Shown piece after piece: positions 60,836 through 64,000 of a DNA stretch of 64,000 bases. The position numbers and the translations under genes were made by a program. This DNA is from an uncultured Helicobacteraceae bacterium (GTDB lineage Bacteria; Campylobacterota; Campylobacteria; Campylobacterales; Helicobacteraceae). Numbering within the stretch: position 1 is the first letter of the stretch; each line of letters begins with the position of its first letter. The stretch lies in the NCBI GenBank assembly GCA_910578285.1, contig CAJTQL010000002.1, positions 124,001-188,000 on the forward strand, written 5' to 3'. The notes beneath the pieces are model-generated. The model was given only the letters and a program-made list of their open reading frames with translations. It was not told the DNA's origin and ran no database searches.

Positions 60836-63544
60836 ATGATAGATTACAAAAAAGCATTTTATTCTAAGCTAGAGGATTGTTATTTGGGCGTGAAAATCAA
60901 GGATTTTCATCAAGGGAATATTGCTAAAAGTGGCTTTAGCAATCTACTTCAAATCAAAGAGCAATATTTCGCCCATATCAAAGCCTATTTAGAATCACAG
61001 ATTGAGAGCGAGCCACTCTCGCACGATATTTATAACAAGCTTTTCACTTTCTTTGATAGCTATTTGAACGAAAGCGGCACACCCTTTTTCACCGATACAC
61101 CAATCTATAAAAACATCTATGCCAAAATCTATACCAACTCCAAAGACACAAGCCTATTCTACAAAACACAAAATCTCTATTATGTGAAATCCGACACACT
61201 CTACCAAAGCCTCACTTTAAGCGATGAGCAAAGCTATGAAGTCGTATTTGATGCGAGTGAATATAAGCAAAATGCCGATAATACTAAAAACAAAATTATT
61301 TTTAAATTTGTAAATGTTGAAATAAATGATGAGGACAAAGCACAGATTCTTATCAAGGTAAGCAACCAAAAAGACTTATTCCCAAATCTCAATAATGTCT
61401 TCAAGCAAAATTCTAATGAGTTTAGCGAGGAATTTTTAAAGGATTTAAAACAAAATACAATCCTTAAAGATTCTAAAATCAAAATCAATGAAGAGGAATT
61501 GAAAAAAATCTTTAGAAGCTACAAAAAACAAGCTGAAATAGACTTCTTTATCCACAAAAATGCGACTGCCTTTTTAAAAGAGCAGTTTGATTTGTGGATG
61601 TTTGGCTATCTCTATAAAGAAAGTGCAATTCAAGAATGGAATAGAGAGATTATCGCACATTTGCAACGCATTAAAAATATCGCCTATGAGGTGATTAAAC
61701 TTATAGGGGATTTTGAAAATGAGCTAAAGGCAGTGTGGCTAAAGCCCAAGTTTGCAAAAAAGACAGAGTATGTTTTTAGTGTGGATAAGCTGAATCCAAA
61801 TCTTATGGATTCCATAATAAACGACAAAGGCTTTAAATCCCAAATCAAAGAATGGCAAGAACTCAATCTCGTTGATGAGGATTTTAACAAAGAGGATTTA
61901 TTGAGTAATGACAAATACCGCTATCTCCCCCTTGATACAAAGCACTTTACCAAAGCAACAAAATACAAGATTCTAAGCAGTTTTGAAGATTTAGAATCTG
62001 TGTTGAATGGCGAACTGATTAAAGCGGATAATTTTCAAGCTCTCAATTCCCTAATGCCAAAATATCAAGGCAAAGTGGATTTAATCTATATTGACCCGCC
62101 TTATAATACAGGGAGTGATGGCTTTATCTATGCGGATAATTTCAATCACGCTTCGTGGCTCTCAATGATGAATAATCGCTTAGAACTTTCAAAAGAACTT
62201 TTAAACGATAAAGGAAGTATGTTTATAAGTATTGATGATAAGGAGCAAGCGAGATTAAAACTTGTATGCGATGAGGTATTTGGGGAGGAGAATTTTGTAG
62301 CAAATTTTGTGTGGAATCACAGAAAATCTGGACAAAATGACATAGATTTTACTTTGTCGCATAATTACAATTTATCCTATGCAAAAGATAGAAACTCTTT
62401 CAAATTTCAAAGATTAGAGGCTAAAACAGATAAATTTTCTAATACCGATAATGATACAAGAGGGGAGTGGATAGCCGATCCTTTTGACGCACCAAACATT
62501 AGAGAAAACTTATCGTATCCTATTACAAACCCAAATACAAAAGAGGTTTTTTATCCCCCAAAGGGTAGATGTTGGAGAATGAGTGAGGAAAAATTTTATG
62601 AGGCATTAAAAGACAATCGTATTATTTTTGGAAAAAATGGAACTTCAAGACCTCAATATAAAAGATTCAAATTTGAAGCAGAGACTAAAGGGGAAAACAT
62701 CAATACAATTTGGTTAGATGTTGGCACAGCAACTGAAGGAACAAAAGAAATACAGAATATTTTTAATGATAAAATATTTGATACTCCAAAACCCGAAAAA
62801 CTCCTAAAACGCATTTGTGAAATTGCTACAAAAGTAGATTCTAAGGCGGAAGTATTTGAGATGAGAAATCGTAGCTTTCAAGGCGGAGGCGAAGGGAATT
62901 TATTAAACATAAATGACCGAGCCGACAACGCAGAATCTACGATTTATCGCTCAAAGACAACGCCGATTATCTTAGACTTTTTTGCCGGCAGTGGCACGAC
63001 TTTAGCCGTAGCTCAAAAACTCGGGCGTAAATGGCTAGGCGTGGAAATGGGCGAACATTTTTATAATGTCATTATTCCTCGCCTTAAAAAAGTCATTGCA
63101 GGATTCCAAAGTGGAATCTCTAAAGAATGTGATTATCAAGGTGGTGGAGCATTTCGCTACTATGAATTAGAATCTTATGAAGAGGCGTTAAGCCATTGTG
63201 AATATGTGCTTGAGTGTAAAGAGCCTCAAAAGGTAGAAAACAAAAATAACTACAAAGGCAAAGACTATGCTAAAGCTGAATCGATACTAGATTATCGCAA
63301 ATCCCGCAAACTCATTGATAGGCTTAATAAAGGTGAGAGTGTGTGCCTAGATATGAGCACAGAGTATCGCCAAGACTTTGATATTTTTCACACTATGGCA
63401 AATCTAATGGGGTGGAAAATTAAGCAATTATTTTTAGATTCCAAAGGCATAGAATCCTGTGAGTTTGACAATGGCGAGATTCTTAACTTGGATTCTATTG
63501 ATTTGGCAAAATACCCAAAACTTAAAAACCTAATATGGTGGTAG
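60836..63544 (+). CDS. Type III-like (Mod) adenine DNA methyltransferase, beta class
   Basis: 902 residues. An N-terminal region of about 400 residues precedes IYIDPPYNTGSDGFIYADNF (about residue 418), and the SAM motif LDFFAGSGTTLAVAQKLGRK follows near 715: the beta-class order of Mod proteins. The region between them would be the recognition domain. The C-terminal 150 residues are extra helices. The start ATG follows TOPRIM by 11 bases, so all three genes form one operon. No Res helicase-nuclease follows in the window; a membrane protein does. It may be an orphan or regulatory methyltransferase, or Res may lie beyond the edge. Confidence 0.82.
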   Translation: MIDYKKAFYSKLEDCYLGVKIKDFHQGNIAKSGFSNLLQIKEQYFAHIKAYLESQIESEPLSHDIYNKLFTFFDSYLNESGTPFFTDTPIYKNIYAKIYTNSKDTSLFYKTQNLYYVKSDTLYQSLTLSDEQSYEVVFDASEYKQNADNTKNKIIFKFVNVEINDEDKAQILIKVSNQKDLFPNLNNVFKQNSNEFSEEFLKDLKQNTILKDSKIKINEEELKKIFRSYKKQAEIDFFIHKNATAFLKEQFDLWMFGYLYKESAIQEWNREIIAHLQRIKNIAYEVIKLIGDFENELKAVWLKPKFAKKTEYVFSVDKLNPNLMDSIINDKGFKSQIKEWQELNLVDEDFNKEDLLSNDKYRYLPLDTKHFTKATKYKILSSFEDLESVLNGELIKADNFQALNSLMPKYQGKVDLIYIDPPYNTGSDGFIYADNFNHASWLSMMNNRLELSKELLNDKGSMFISIDDKEQARLKLVCDEVFGEENFVANFVWNHRKSGQNDIDFTLSHNYNLSYAKDRNSFKFQRLEAKTDKFSNTDNDTRGEWIADPFDAPNIRENLSYPITNPNTKEVFYPPKGRCWRMSEEKFYEALKDNRIIFGKNGTSRPQYKRFKFEAETKGENINTIWLDVGTATEGTKEIQNIFNDKIFDTPKPEKLLKRICEIATKVDSKAEVFEMRNRSFQGGGEGNLLNINDRADNAESTIYRSKTTPIILDFFAGSGTTLAVAQKLGRKWLGVEMGEHFYNVIIPRLKKVIAGFQSGISKECDYQGGGAFRYYELESYEEALSHCEYVLECKEPQKVENKNNYKGKDYAKAESILDYRKSRKLIDRLNKGESVCLDMSTEYRQDFDIFHTMANLMGWKIKQLFLDSKGIESCEFDNGEILNLDSIDLAKYPKLKNLIWW

Positions 63545-63547
63545 GAA

Positions 63548-64000
63548 ATGGAATTATTTTTAAAAATATTTTATTATCTATATGTAGCTGTGGCAATTAC
63601 CCCTTTTGCCATAATTTTTATTTTAAAAAATAGTGAAATTAAGATTAGTATAGAGATATGGGATTATGTGGTGAATAATTATCTTATTATCTTGATTATA
63701 TTTGCCATCTCTCTTTTCCTATCGTGGTTATATATTGTGGTTGTGCAGCAGTGCTATAAAGACACGCAAAGCGAGCAAATATGTAGCACAGAAATAGAGA
63801 TAGCAGAGCCAAAGTATATACCTATTTATATTACTTATTTTGTGATTGCATTGAGTATTCCATATAGTCAAGAAAATAGCATACATGGTTGGATATTATT
63901 TAGTATTACTTATCTTTTTATTTGGTTTTTGATATTAAAGGGTAAATTTTCATTTTTTAATCCCTACCTTTTAATTTGTGGCTTTAATTTCTATGAAGCT
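63548..64000 (+). CDS. Multi-pass membrane protein, cut by the window end (KwaA-like candidate)
   Basis: Open from the ATG at 63548 (GGTAGGAA upstream, three bases after the mod stop) to the last base: 151 codons without a stop. At least four membrane segments: about residues 5-25, 44-66, 92-103 and 113-130. The last visible residues FFNPYLLICGFNFYEA recall the end of small membrane proteins of the Kiwa (KwaA) type. This is a suggestion from size, topology and context; a KwaB (DUF4868) gene would be expected just outside. Confidence 0.5.
   Translation, partial: MELFLKIFYYLYVAVAITPFAIIFILKNSEIKISIEIWDYVVNNYLIILIIFAISLFLSWLYIVVVQQCYKDTQSEQICSTEIEIAEPKYIPIYITYFVIALSIPYSQENSIHGWILFSITYLFIWFLILKGKFSFFNPYLLICGFNFYEA

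Overview
The window looks like a Helicobacter chromosome (Campylobacterota). Helicobacter-type -10 boxes (TAGAAT/TATAAT), short overlapping operons, a CheX-like protein, a remote CheZ next to a U32 peptidase, and gene orders recalled from H. pylori (hypA / coiled-coil protein / lpxB / greA / dut / two hypotheticals / coaX; nadE with lpxK; U32 peptidase with CheZ) support this. ilvD, argD and hisG, which H. pylori lacks as I recall, argue for an enterohepatic-type species. The core (about 8.6-59 kb) is richer in G+C than the two ends, which are visibly A+T-rich and carry accessory genes.

Layout. 1-2.5 kb: an MBOAT (AlgI-like) O-acetyltransferase gene with a G11 tract and an in-frame stop, then its probable membrane-anchored partner. 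2.6-8.5 kb: an accessory and defence island read on the minus strand downstream of ilvD: a beta-type DNA methyltransferase with an HNH nuclease, a HEPN-like protein, a restriction enzyme with a gamma-type methyltransferase, decayed genes, a GNAT pseudogene and an orphan TIR-like protein. Fragments of the 3' end of ilvD recur twice inside it, so restriction modules appear to have entered at this site by long target duplication. 8.6-16 kb: ilvD, YceI/MarR, thiD and, divergent from thiD, a three-gene cassette (diiron ferritin-like protein, acyl-CoA-dehydrogenase-like flavoprotein, cytoplasmic PhnD-like binding protein) that I cannot assign to a known pathway. 16-25.5 kb: MBL hydrolase, dgt, argD, MidA-like methyltransferase, tRNA-Asn, tRNA-Val, the porGDAB pyruvate:ferredoxin oxidoreductase operon, tRNA-Ser and gltA.

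25.5-31.7 kb: a surface-sugar cluster (Gfo/Idh/MocA dehydrogenase, two sibling hexapeptide acetyltransferases flanking a truncated formyltransferase, asnB-like amidotransferase, DUF354 protein, GT4 glycosyltransferase). 31.7-44.6 kb: a long run of touching or overlapping genes with the whole hydrogenase maturation set (hypB, C, D, E, A) interrupted by an SF1 helicase, then lpxB, greA, dut, two envelope proteins, coaX, hisG and a c-di-GMP phosphodiesterase. 44.7-50.5 kb: a NIT-domain chemoreceptor, rpsI/rplM, a CheX-like protein and an OmpA-family protein. 50.6-54.4 kb: nadE, a DegT-family protein with Arg in place of the PLP lysine, lpxK and a GT2 glycosyltransferase. 54.4-59.1 kb: DUF3972 protein, purE, U32 peptidase, cheZ and a carboxynorspermidine dehydrogenase with a large in-frame insert. 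59.2-64 kb: a second A+T-rich defence island: an AAA ATPase with a TOPRIM protein (AbiL/PARIS-like), a large beta-class Mod methyltransferase without a visible Res, and a membrane protein cut by the window edge.

All assignments come from reading the sequence by eye. No database search was run.
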